Source: Gallionella sp.
Lineage (GTDB): Bacteria; Pseudomonadota; Gammaproteobacteria; Burkholderiales; Gallionellaceae
Direction of reading: 5' to 3'
DNA length: 46,318 nucleotides
NCBI GenBank assembly: GCA_030682375.1
Contig: JAUXOL010000014.1
Span: forward strand, 1 to 46,318
The position numbers and the translations under genes are program-made. Shown piece by piece: positions 26,942-34,847 of the stretch (the first letter of the stretch is position 1; each line of letters starts with the position of its first letter). The notes under the pieces are model-generated. The model had not been told where the DNA came from and ran no database searches. It saw only the letters and a list, made by a program, of their open reading frames with translations.

Positions 26942-27628
26942 CTAAACGATTTGCCTTACTTGGGACAACGCGATGCCATCCATGTTGCCGACACTCAACG
27001 CGACTCCCTGCTTGCCCTGCGTTACGCTATTCACCATGCCGAACTGCAGCGTGGCGACTTCTGCCGCCTTACCGGCCTGCATCGCGCTCGCAGTAAAGGT
27101 ATAACTGCCGTCCGCCAACGCTACGCCCGCATCGTCACGACCGTCCCACTGCCAATTCACCAACCCGGCTGGCTGCGCGCCCAGATTCACGTTGCGCACC
27201 ACCGCACCCGACTTGTCGTAGATCGCAATATCCAGCCTGTCCACGGACTGAGCCATATCCACGCCGCCGAATCCCGCGCCATTGGTCAAGTCTACTCCCT
27301 TGCCCGGCACCAGCACGCCATGACCAATCATCGTGGCCGCCTGCAAACTCTGATTGGACGTCATGCTGTCGCTCAAGGCCTGCAACGCGGCATTCACCTT
27401 ATCGATACCGGTAACCGTGCTGAGCTGCGCCATCTGCGAAGTCACCTGCGCATTATCCAGAGGATTGAGCGGATCCTGGTTCTTCATTTGCGTGACCAGC
27501 AGCTTCAAGAAACGATCCTGCGTAGCCGTGGCATCGGAAGTCGCCGAGGAAGAGCCCGCCTTTGCCTTTGCGTTCAAAGCCGCGATTACGTCCGCCGCCG
27601 AGCTACTACTTTGTACACTGTCGACCAT
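26942..27628 (-). CDS. flgD: Hook cap (scaffold) protein FlgD
   Basis: Scaffold at the tip of the growing hook. The 228 residues carry the N-terminal FlgD signature (DRFLKLLVTQMKNQDPLNPL, then AQVTSQMAQLSTVTGIDKVN). The C-terminal Ig-like domain includes GLVNWQWDGRDDAGVALADG. It is coded between flgC and flgE, as usual. Confidence 0.97.
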   Translation of the reverse strand: MVDSVQSSSSAADVIAALNAKAKAGSSSATSDATATQDRFLKLLVTQMKNQDPLNPLDNAQVTSQMAQLSTVTGIDKVNAALQALSDSMTSNQSLQAATMIGHGVLVPGKGVDLTNGAGFGGVDMAQSVDRLDIAIYDKSGAVVRNVNLGAQPAGLVNWQWDGRDDAGVALADGSYTFTASAMQAGKAAEVATLQFGMVNSVTQGKQGVALSVGNMDGIALSQVRQIV

Positions 27629-27650
27629 ATCATTCTCCTTTCATCATCGA

Positions 27651-28055
27651 TTACTGACCTATGGTCATCGTCTTGAGCAACATCGTCTTCGAAGTGTTCA
27701 TCACGTCGACGTTATTCTGATAAGACCGCGAGGCAGAGATCATGTTCACCATTTCATCCACAACATTTACGTTGGGCATCGCGACATAGCCGCGCCCATC
27801 CGCCATCGGATGCTTGGGGTCGTAAACCATCTTCAGCGGCGAATTATCCTCGACCACCCCGACCACCTTCACACCCTGCGCACCACTGCCGTCCACAGGC
27901 ATCGCGCTGAACAGTACCTGCTTGGCGCGATAGGGCTGCCCATTGGGGCCTGTCGCACTATCGGCATTGGCCAGATTACTGGCCACCGCATTCAGGCGCT
28001 GCGACTGCGCCGTCATCGCCGAACCCGCCACGGTGAATATATTGAACAACGACAT
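27651..28055 (-). CDS. flgC: Proximal rod protein FlgC
   Basis: Proximal rod subunit of 134 residues, a normal length. It begins [20 protein letters not shown], then [20 protein letters not shown], and ends [20 protein letters not shown], then [15 protein letters not shown]. It starts 11 bases after the flgB stop. Confidence 0.97.
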   Translation of the reverse strand: MSLFNIFTVAGSAMTAQSQRLNAVASNLANADSATGPNGQPYRAKQVLFSAMPVDGSGAQGVKVVGVVEDNSPLKMVYDPKHPMADGRGYVAMPNVNVVDEMVNMISASRSYQNNVDVMNTSKTMLLKTMTIGQ

Positions 28056-28066
28056 GATCGCCCTCC

Positions 28067-28471
28067 TTAACCCTGTATGGCCGACAATATGCCCTTGAGC
28101 TTGGCGCTGACGAACATCACACTGGCCTCATAGCGCAATGCATTGTCGGCAAACTGCGCACGCTCCACATCCATATCCACGGTATTGCCGTCGGCACTCG
28201 GCTGCAACGGCCTGCGATACATCACCGGCGCCCCCATGATAGACTCGCCCGTAGCGCCCGCCATGTGGGCCGGCGATGTCTGTACGACCGGCAGCTCTTC
28301 GGCAGTCCCGCCCATCGCATTGCGCAAGGCGCTGGCGAAATCGACATCCCTCGCTTTGTAATTGGGCGTGTCGGCATTCGCCACATTGGAGGCCAACAAC
28401 TCCTGTCGCGCGGCGCGCAAATTGAGCGCAGCCTGCTGAAAACGCAACGTCTCATCCAGTTTGTTGATCAT
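28067..28471 (-). CDS. flgB: Proximal rod protein FlgB
   Basis: Proximal rod subunit of 134 residues; first gene of the flgBCDEFGHIJ operon. Signature near the N-terminus: [20 protein letters not shown], then [11 protein letters not shown]. The C-terminus reads [20 protein letters not shown]. It is divergent from flgA across 153 bases, as in many proteobacteria. Confidence 0.97.
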   Translation of the reverse strand: MINKLDETLRFQQAALNLRAARQELLASNVANADTPNYKARDVDFASALRNAMGGTAEELPVVQTSPAHMAGATGESIMGAPVMYRRPLQPSADGNTVDMDVERAQFADNALRYEASVMFVSAKLKGILSAIQG

Positions 28472-28624
28472 ATCGCTCCCCCACTCACACCCAGAGACAC
28501 CTGTACGGCTTGCATACTAGTCGCCCGACTTGTGCCGCCATCGAACGATTAGCGGCAATTTTCCGCTTCAATTCAAGGCTTCCAAAGCTTCCCTAAATCG
28601 CCCGCGACACTCAGAATAGCCGCC
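28472..28624. promoter_or_regulatory. Divergent flgB/flgA control region
   Basis: This 153-base gap must drive both flgB and flgA. I found no sigma-28 site and no convincing sigma-54 site (GG-N10-GC) on either strand. TAGTAT (28516-28521 region, minus strand) could be a -10 but lacks a -35. A short inverted repeat AGCGG/CCGCT (about 28551-28567) is present. Activator sites may be here but cannot be named from sequence. Confidence 0.35.
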
Positions 28625-29311
28625 ATGAAAAATCTCTTGGCGTTGAGCCTGCTCCTGCTGCATTCCTTCGCCGCCTATGCGGCAGGAGCCCCTGCCGCCC
28701 AGAGCCACCCGCAAATCAACAGAGTCGTCTCCGCCTTTGTGCAGCAACAGACCGCCACCCTGGATGGCAAAGTCGATTACCAGATCGAAGCGCTAGATCC
28801 GCGCATCGTGCTTGCCCCCTGCTCAAAACTCGAAGCCTTTCTTCCCGGCGGTAGCCAGCTGATAGGCAAAACCTCGGTCGGCGTGCGCTGCACAGACCGC
28901 AACGGCTGGAAGATCCTGGTTCCAGTACAGATCAAGGTCACACTGGCGCTGCTGGTCAGCGCACGCCAACTGCCGAGCGGACAAGTACTGCAGGAACAGG
29001 ACATCGCCCGGCAAATGATCGAGATATCGCGCACGGATGGCTACACCGATGCCACCCAGGTGATAGGCAAGGTACTGCGCTACAGCATCGCCGCCGGACA
29101 GATACTGCGCAGCGACATGCTACGCGCCCCCTATAGCGTGACCCAGGGACAACTCGTACAGACCATCGCCCGGGGCAGGGGATTCAACATACGCGGGGAA
29201 GGGGTCGCCATGAACAACGCCAGCGAAGGACAGTCCGTCCAAGTGCGCATCGCCTCGGGACGAACGATCAGCGGCACCGCTCGCAACGGAGCAGTAGAGA
29301 TATCGCCCTAG
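28625..29311 (+). CDS. flgA: P-ring assembly chaperone FlgA
   Basis: Periplasmic chaperone needed for P-ring formation. The 228 residues have a signal peptide (1-20, ending AAYA), an N-terminal domain with the Cys pair seen in the family (LAPCSKLEAFLPGG and VGVRCTDRNGWKILVPVQ), and a C-terminal SAF domain (LPSGQVLQEQDI; VLRYSIAAGQILRSDMLRAP; EGVAMNNASEGQSVQVR). It is transcribed away from flgB. Confidence 0.95.
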   Translation: MKNLLALSLLLLHSFAAYAAGAPAAQSHPQINRVVSAFVQQQTATLDGKVDYQIEALDPRIVLAPCSKLEAFLPGGSQLIGKTSVGVRCTDRNGWKILVPVQIKVTLALLVSARQLPSGQVLQEQDIARQMIEISRTDGYTDATQVIGKVLRYSIAAGQILRSDMLRAPYSVTQGQLVQTIARGRGFNIRGEGVAMNNASEGQSVQVRIASGRTISGTARNGAVEISP

Positions 29312-29360
29312 TGAAATTCCGAAAATTTTTAAACAGCTTGCTTTATGTGTACCACCACCC

Positions 29361-29387
29361 TAAAGTTCCGCCGGATTTTGCCGATAC
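29361..29387 (+). promoter_or_regulatory. Sigma-28 (FliA) promoter of flgMN
   Basis: TAAAGTTC (29361-29368), 11-base spacer, GCCGATAC (29380-29387), against the consensus TAAAGTTT-N11-GCCGATAA: 14 of 16 positions. The flgM start lies about 48 bases downstream. This makes flgMN a late operon, so FliA would drive its own inhibitor. Confidence 0.9.
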
Positions 29388-29434
29388 AAGGCACGTGACC
29401 AGAAGTTCGGCGTCGCCAGATTGAGAGGACTACC

Positions 29435-29743
29435 GTGAAAATCGAAAAAACCAGCAATCCGCTTCCAGCCAACCCGGCGGGCGAAGGTCGTGTTGCGACC
29501 CCGCAAAAGAGCGGCTCCGCACCGACGCCCAGGCAACCTGAAGGGACCAGCGTATCGCTGGGTTCCACTGCGACGCAATTGCGCAGCATGGAGGAGGGGC
29601 TCTCCGGCACCCCGACCATCAATGCCGCAAAGGTGGCGGAAATCAAACAGGCCATCAGTGAAGGGCGCTTCAAGATCAATTCCGAAGCTGTCGCCGACGG
29701 CCTGCTCGCGACCGTGCGCGACTTGATCGGCGACAGGGCCTGA
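29435..29743 (+). CDS. flgM: Anti-sigma-28 factor FlgM
   Basis: Binds FliA until the hook is complete, then is exported. The 102 residues have a disordered Pro/Thr-rich N-terminus and the conserved C-terminal sigma-binding part: NAAKVAEIKQAISEGRFKIN, then SEAVADGLLATVRDL. The start is GTG 29435, with GAGAGGA a few bases upstream. flgN follows after 2 bases. Confidence 0.95.
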   Translation: MKIEKTSNPLPANPAGEGRVATPQKSGSAPTPRQPEGTSVSLGSTATQLRSMEEGLSGTPTINAAKVAEIKQAISEGRFKINSEAVADGLLATVRDLIGDRA

Positions 29744-29745
29744 CA

Positions 29746-30222
29746 TTGTCAAATCCCGCGACATCGGGCCTGCTGACCGCCCTGACCGCCGAGCGATCGG
29801 CGCTGCTCGGCTTCATCGCCCTGCTGGAACGGGAGCAAGCCGCACTGATGGAAAATCGCGGCGACGCCCTTCCCGAACTCTCCGAACAAAAAACCGCAGC
29901 CTCCATCAAGCTGAACCAGCTCGCCGAATCACTGCGCGAGTTGCTGCGAAAGAGCATCCCGCAACAAAGCGCCGAAGCCATCCAGTCCTGGCTGGGCATG
30001 AACTGCCGGGATGGATTGCCCTTGTGGCTCGATATCATCGCCCTCGCACAACGCACCAAGCAACTGAACCAGATCAACGGCGAACTGATCCAGATGAAGT
30101 TGCGCCACAACCAGCAAGCCCTGACCGTATTGAGCAATGCCGTGAACAAGGCCGGGGTGTATGGCCGCAACGGGCAGCCCGACTTTTCTCCGGGCAGCGG
30201 CCGTTCACTCGGGAGCGGCTGA
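29746..30222 (+). CDS. flgN: FlgK/FlgL export chaperone FlgN
   Basis: Chaperone for the junction proteins FlgK and FlgL. The 158 residues are mostly helical, with family-like stretches LTAERSALLGFIALLEREQA, ELSEQKTAASIKLNQLAESL and LNQINGELIQMKLRHNQQAL. The only suitable start is TTG 29746, two bases after flgM, with a weak ribosome site, implying coupling to flgM. The stop region forms a short GCGGC-TGA-GCCGC hairpin shared with the gap to convergent motD. Confidence 0.9.
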   Translation: MSNPATSGLLTALTAERSALLGFIALLEREQAALMENRGDALPELSEQKTAASIKLNQLAESLRELLRKSIPQQSAEAIQSWLGMNCRDGLPLWLDIIALAQRTKQLNQINGELIQMKLRHNQQALTVLSNAVNKAGVYGRNGQPDFSPGSGRSLGSG

Positions 30223-30234
30223 GCCGCCCTGCCT

Positions 30235-30990
30235 TCAGTCCGCCTTCAGCGCCTCGCGCTCCATATCGGGCGACACGATCGTAATGGTCACGCGACGGTT
30301 CCTTGCCCGCCCTTCCGACGTACTGTTCGCCGCCAAGGGCTGATTCGACGCCAGACCGACCACCACCAGACGTTTTGCCGGCACACCGCTCTCGATCAAC
30401 ATACGAACCACGCTGCTGGCGCGAGCGGAAGATAATTCCCAATTCGAAGGAAACTGCGCCGTCGCAATCGGGACATCGTCCGTGTGCCCCTCCACCTCGA
30501 TCACCAGCTCTTCCTTGCCCAGCACAGCAGCCACCTGACGCAGCAGATCGAGCGTAGCCGGCTGTAACGTTGCCTCCCCGGTCCTGAACAACGCGCTTGC
30601 GCTGATGTCGATCTCCACGCCGCGCTTGGTCTGATTGACGCTAACCTGTTGCTGGTCGATCAGGTCCGACATCACCTGGCTCAGCCCCTCGCCCAGTTTC
30701 TTCATGTGCGCCTGTATCTTGCGCTGCTGCTCGCCCAGACGCACGGTCTGCCGATCCACCATGAAAAGCGTCGATTGCCCTTGCACACCGCTTGCCCCGT
30801 CCGGAGACGTTCCGGCCTTGCTGAACGCCGTGTTCAGCGCATCGCCGAATGATTTGTATTTATCCTCGTTCACCGAAGAAATCGAATACATCACCACAAA
30901 GAAGGCGAACAGCAGCGTGACGAAATCGGCATAGGAAACCAGCCAACGGTCGTGATTGTCATGCTCGATACGTTTGGTTCGGCGCGCCAT
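30235..30990 (-). CDS. motD: Flagellar stator protein MotD (MotB family)
   Basis: Peptidoglycan-anchored stator subunit. From ATG 30990 the 251 residues begin MARRTKRIEHDNHDRWLVSY, then ADFVTLLFAFFVVMYSIS, with the proton-binding Asp at residue 22. The OmpA-like domain has VIEVEGHTDDVPIATAQFPS and NWELSSARASSVVRML. The Arg-rich start and SSVNEDKYKSF after the helix are typical of MotD rather than MotB. The frame is open to 31104, but those residues overlap motC and are Cys/Ser-rich. Partner of motC just upstream. Confidence 0.92.
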   Translation of the reverse strand: MARRTKRIEHDNHDRWLVSYADFVTLLFAFFVVMYSISSVNEDKYKSFGDALNTAFSKAGTSPDGASGVQGQSTLFMVDRQTVRLGEQQRKIQAHMKKLGEGLSQVMSDLIDQQQVSVNQTKRGVEIDISASALFRTGEATLQPATLDLLRQVAAVLGKEELVIEVEGHTDDVPIATAQFPSNWELSSARASSVVRMLIESGVPAKRLVVVGLASNQPLAANSTSEGRARNRRVTITIVSPDMEREALKAD

Positions 30991-31030
30991 GATGACTCCA
31001 CTGAATATGCCCCGACAGGAACTGGGGCAG

Positions 31031-31771
31031 CTAATCGAGATAGCTGCGCAACTTGATCTCGAGCAGCCTCGGATTATCTCCGTTGGCGATCCCGACCAGG
31101 CCATCCACGACCATCTCGCGCAGATGCGCCTGCTCCATGATGATGGACTTCAACTTGTTCGCAATCGGCAGGAACAGCAGGTTGGCGAAAGCCACGCCAT
31201 AGATCGTCGCGACGAACGCCACGGCGATACCGCCGCCCAGCTTGGCCGGCTCGGCAAGATTCTGCATCACGTGCATCAGCCCGAGCACCGCACCGATGAT
31301 GCCTATCGTCGGCGAATAGCCCGCGGCCGCCTCCCACACCCTTGCGGACTGCCAGCGCAATTGCTCCCAGGAATGGGTATCCACGTCCAGCACCTCGCGG
31401 ATCTTGTCGCCGCTGTTGCCATCGACCAGCAGTTGCAAGCCTTTCTTCAGGAATGGATCGCTCAAGGCGCCAGTACGCACCTCCAGCGCCAAGATACCCT
31501 CCTTGCGCGCGATCTGCCCCCACATGATCAACTGGCGGAGCAATTCCGTACCCTGCATCACCGGTGGCCTGACTGCCCAACCGCCCATCCGGATCGCGGT
31601 GAAGAACACCTTGGGCGGGCATTGCACCATCACCGCACCCAGCGTGCCGCCGAACACGATCACGAAAGCCGCGCCCTGAAACAGGATCGCCAGATCGCCG
31701 CCCTCGAGGATCTGACCGGCCAGAATCCCGACCACACCGACCAGCAATCCCAGCAACGTGAGCTTGTCCAT
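31031..31771 (-). CDS. motC: Flagellar stator protein MotC (MotA family)
   Basis: Four-helix proton-channel stator subunit, 246 residues. Helices lie near 5-25, 30-50, 145-170 and 180-205. The conserved prolines of the pore are in YSPTIGIIGAVLGLMHVMQN and in AFANLLFLPIANKLK. Its ATG overlaps the fliA TGA by one base (TGATG); a TTG one codon earlier is possible. Position after fliA and before motD matches the MotCD stator of polar flagellates. No other stator pair is in the window. Confidence 0.92.
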   Translation of the reverse strand: MDKLTLLGLLVGVVGILAGQILEGGDLAILFQGAAFVIVFGGTLGAVMVQCPPKVFFTAIRMGGWAVRPPVMQGTELLRQLIMWGQIARKEGILALEVRTGALSDPFLKKGLQLLVDGNSGDKIREVLDVDTHSWEQLRWQSARVWEAAAGYSPTIGIIGAVLGLMHVMQNLAEPAKLGGGIAVAFVATIYGVAFANLLFLPIANKLKSIIMEQAHLREMVVDGLVGIANGDNPRLLEIKLRSYLD

Positions 31772-32481
31772 CAATAACCTTTCATCCGGCTGCGCAACCT
31801 CGCAACGGCCTGGCTGTGCAACTGCGAGATGCGCGACTCGCCGACGCCGAGCACCTCGCCGATCTCGCGCAGGTTCATGTCCTGCTCGTAGATCATCGCC
31901 ATCACCATGCGCTCGCGTTCCGGCAAGGCCTCGATCCCGCGCACCAGCTCGGCCCGGAAACGCTCGTTGGACAGCAGATCCAGCGGATTGTCGTCGCTGG
32001 CGAATTCGAAACGTTCGAAGAAATCGTCATTGTCCTCGCCGTGAAAATCCTCGTAATACACCAGTTGCGCGCCGCGCGACGCCTGCAGCATCTGCTGGTA
32101 CTCGGCGAGAGGCACCTCGAGATCTGCGGCGATCTCACCCTCGCTAGGCGCGCGCCCCAGCTTCTGCTGCAAACGGCTGATGGATTGTTCGATACGCCGC
32201 ATGTCGCGACGCATACTGCGAGGCAGCCAGTCCGCCTCGCGCAACTCGTCCAGCATCGCACCGCGTATGCGTTGCGTCGCATAGGTCTCGAACTGCGCGC
32301 CGTGGAACTCGTCGTAGCGGCTCGCCGCATCCAGCAAACCCATCATACCCGCCTGAATGATGTCGTCGATCTGCACGCTATGCGGCAACTTGGTCATCAT
32401 CTGATGGGCGATGCGCTTCACCAGATGCGAGTGATCCCGCAGGCATTGTTCCTTGTCGTTTAATCCGCTGGCGTTGTACAT
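31771..32481 (-). CDS. fliA: RNA polymerase sigma-28 factor FliA
   Basis: Sigma factor for late flagellar genes. The 236 residues contain region 2 (HLVKRIAHQMMTKLPHSVQI, DDIIQAGMMGLLDAASRYDE, FETYATQRIRGAMLDELREA), region 3 and region 4 (LPERERMVMAMIYEQDMNLR, then EIGEVLGVGESRISQLHSQA). Two sigma-28 promoters it should use are in this window (flgK, flgM). It follows flhG after 4 bases without a clear ribosome site, suggesting coupling. Confidence 0.97.
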   Translation of the reverse strand: MYNASGLNDKEQCLRDHSHLVKRIAHQMMTKLPHSVQIDDIIQAGMMGLLDAASRYDEFHGAQFETYATQRIRGAMLDELREADWLPRSMRRDMRRIEQSISRLQQKLGRAPSEGEIAADLEVPLAEYQQMLQASRGAQLVYYEDFHGEDNDDFFERFEFASDDNPLDLLSNERFRAELVRGIEALPERERMVMAMIYEQDMNLREIGEVLGVGESRISQLHSQAVARLRSRMKGY

Positions 32482-32485
32482 GCCG

Positions 32486-33448
32486 CTAGTTTACAACGTG
32501 GGCGATCCCCTTGCCTATGCTGCGCAACGGCTGGGAGGCTTGACTCATCAGGCTCTGGATGATGGTGGCGACGCCATTCTCCGTCTCATCCTGCCGCATC
32601 GGCAGATGCAACAGATTGTGCGCCAGCTCCAGATAGGCTTGGGCCGATGCAGAAGCCGGGTACACGTCCACCACTGACTTGCACATCTGCGTCGCACAGC
32701 TGACTCTGTCGTCTAGCGGGACATATCCCAGATACTCCAGCCGCACTTCGAGATTGCGGCGTGCCACCTTGGACATATTCTCGAACACCGTCATCGCGGC
32801 CTTTTCGCTGACAGCCTTGTTCACCATGATGCCGAACTGCAGGCGCGCATTCTCCAGCGCCAGGCGCTTGATCAGGGCATAACTGTCGGTGATGCCGCTG
32901 GGCGTACCCTCAACCACCACCAACATCGATGCGCCACTCGCCAGACTGGAAGACACGGCGGCCTGCCCTGCCAGCATCGCACCGTCCACCAGCATCACGT
33001 CCACGCCGGCGCTGATCTCGGTCAACGCCGCCTCCATGCGATGCCATTCGTCCCAATCCAGACCGGGACCCGAGAATGACGCTGCATTGCCGCGCTCATC
33101 GGCGGACAAGCGCGATACGGCCAGCGCATTCATCGCCCGCGCCGCCGACAGCACGCCGAAACCATGTCCGCCTATCACGGCATCCTGAGGTCGGCATGTT
33201 CCCTGCGCGACGTCGAGCAGATCGTGCTGCGCAAACAGCCCCAGGCTGTCCAGCAGATTGTCCTGCGCATGATTTTCGTCCAGCACCAGCACATCCTTGC
33301 CGGAACGCACCAGCGCCGCAGCCAGATTGAGGGTCGCACTGGTGCGCCCCATCCCGGCCTGCCCTGCGACCACGGTCACGACCTGGGTCTGGTTGCCGAC
33401 CAGCAGGCGGCGCAGCCCCTCCGCCTGATCGACGCCATCAGAGCGCAA
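32486..33448 (-). CDS. flhG: Flagellar number regulator FlhG (FleN), MinD-like
   Basis: MinD-family ATPase that limits flagellar number and stimulates the GTPase FlhF. The 320 residues start at TTG 33448, with an excellent AAGGAGG 7 bases upstream inside flhF. The FlhF-activating motif DQAEGLR is at residues 7-13. The P-loop is atypical: residues 28-37 read AGQAGMGRTS, with Gln where MinD proteins have the signature Lys and Arg35 in place of the invariant Lys. The Walker A' region is VLVLDENHAQDN. It overlaps flhF by 11 bases. Nucleotide hydrolysis may be altered. Confidence 0.88.
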   Translation of the reverse strand: MRSDGVDQAEGLRRLLVGNQTQVVTVVAGQAGMGRTSATLNLAAALVRSGKDVLVLDENHAQDNLLDSLGLFAQHDLLDVAQGTCRPQDAVIGGHGFGVLSAARAMNALAVSRLSADERGNAASFSGPGLDWDEWHRMEAALTEISAGVDVMLVDGAMLAGQAAVSSSLASGASMLVVVEGTPSGITDSYALIKRLALENARLQFGIMVNKAVSEKAAMTVFENMSKVARRNLEVRLEYLGYVPLDDRVSCATQMCKSVVDVYPASASAQAYLELAHNLLHLPMRQDETENGVATIIQSLMSQASQPLRSIGKGIAHVVN

Positions 33449-34847
33449 GGCTGGCCTCCTTGCCAGGCGCTTCCGCCATCATCACCGGCAGATCGAGATC
33501 GCGCAGCGTGAACGGTTTCTTCTCCTCCACCGGCTTGAACGCGCGATGCAGCATGTAATCGAGATTGGTCGGATGCAGGTCTTCCGGCACGCGCTGGCCG
33601 TTGGCCATGTAGTGCAACACCAGCCGGTGGCGCACCGCCACATCCAGCACCGTACCCAGGCTGGCGGCCTCGTCCAGCTTGGTGGTGATGCAGCCGATCA
33701 CCTGGTCGTTGCGGTACATGCGCACCACGTCTTCCAGCGTGTCCCCGCTGCTGGTGGCATTCAGCATCAACAGGCATTGCACCCCTGCCGCATTGAACAT
33801 CTCGGCCTGATCGCCGACGCGCTGGTCGCGCTGCCCCATGCCGACGGTATCGATCAGCACCAGATGCTTGTGGCGCAGCGCAGACAGCGTCAGGCGCAAG
33901 TCGTCGGCATCCTTCACCGCATGCACCGCGACGCCGAGGATCTTGCCGTAGATCTTGAGTTGTTCGTAAGCCGCTATCCTGTAGCTGTCCGTGGTCAGCA
34001 GCGCCACCTTGTCCGCGCCATAGCGCACCACCGCACGCGCCGCCAACTTGGCCGTGGTCGTGGTCTTGCCCACGCCGGTCGGCCCGATCAGCGCATACAC
34101 GCCGCCCTTGTTGACGATGTCGTTGGCCTCGCTCGCGACCAGCAGGTTGCGCTTGAACACCTGCTTGACCCATTGCTCGCCCTGCACGCCGTTGGCCGGC
34201 ATCCGGTCCAGCAGCTGGCGCGCCAGCACCGAACTGAACCCGGCGTTGAGCATCCTGCGCAGCAGCGCGGCGCGCTGCGGATCGCGCTGTTGCACGTCGT
34301 TCCAGTGCATCGCGGCAAGCTGCTGCTGCAGCATGTTGCTCATCGTCTTGATCTCTTGCAGGATGCTCTCCTGCACCTGCATCGCCTGCGCCGGAACCAC
34401 TACCGCAGCCGGCTGAACGACCGGCCCGGGCTGTGGCGCATAATTCGGCTGCATGAGCTCTGCCTCCGGCAGTTTGCCGGGCTGGCGCATAACGGCCTCC
34501 GGCTCTGCCGCCCGCGCATGCGCGACAGGCCGCTGCATCGTCGGCTGCTTAAGCCGGGGCGCTCCGACCTCCGGCCTGGCCTGCCCAGACTGCCTGGCTG
34601 CGGGGGCGCCATGGTCGTCGACCACCGAGCGCGCCCATTCGTCGGCCGTGATGCCGCCGCTCCACTCCGTCTTCTGCGAAACCGCTCGCTCAGTCAGATG
34701 CGTGATCTCCTCGTGCGCCAGAGCGATGATCTCCACTCCGTTCTCCGTCTTGCGATTCGACAGGATCATCGCATCCGCCCCCAGCTCGTCGCGTATCTCT
34801 TTCAGGGCCTGACGGGCCGTCGGGGCGAAGAATTTTCTGATGCTCAT
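33438..34847 (-). CDS. flhF: Flagellar SRP-type GTPase FlhF
   Basis: Sets the polar site of flagellar assembly. The 469 residues have an N-terminal B domain (MSIRKFFAPTARQALKEIRD, then LGADAMILSNRKTENGVEI), a Pro/Gln-rich linker (80-155), and an NG domain with GPTGVGKT at 255-262, TTDSYRIAAYEQLKIYG, LIDTVGMGQRDQ and the TKLDEAASLG base-recognition motif. The start overlaps the flhA stop by 4 bases (ATGA). Confidence 0.96.
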   Translation of the reverse strand: MSIRKFFAPTARQALKEIRDELGADAMILSNRKTENGVEIIALAHEEITHLTERAVSQKTEWSGGITADEWARSVVDDHGAPAARQSGQARPEVGAPRLKQPTMQRPVAHARAAEPEAVMRQPGKLPEAELMQPNYAPQPGPVVQPAAVVVPAQAMQVQESILQEIKTMSNMLQQQLAAMHWNDVQQRDPQRAALLRRMLNAGFSSVLARQLLDRMPANGVQGEQWVKQVFKRNLLVASEANDIVNKGGVYALIGPTGVGKTTTTAKLAARAVVRYGADKVALLTTDSYRIAAYEQLKIYGKILGVAVHAVKDADDLRLTLSALRHKHLVLIDTVGMGQRDQRVGDQAEMFNAAGVQCLLMLNATSSGDTLEDVVRMYRNDQVIGCITTKLDEAASLGTVLDVAVRHRLVLHYMANGQRVPEDLHPTNLDYMLHRAFKPVEEKKPFTLRDLDLPVMMAEAPGKEASLAL

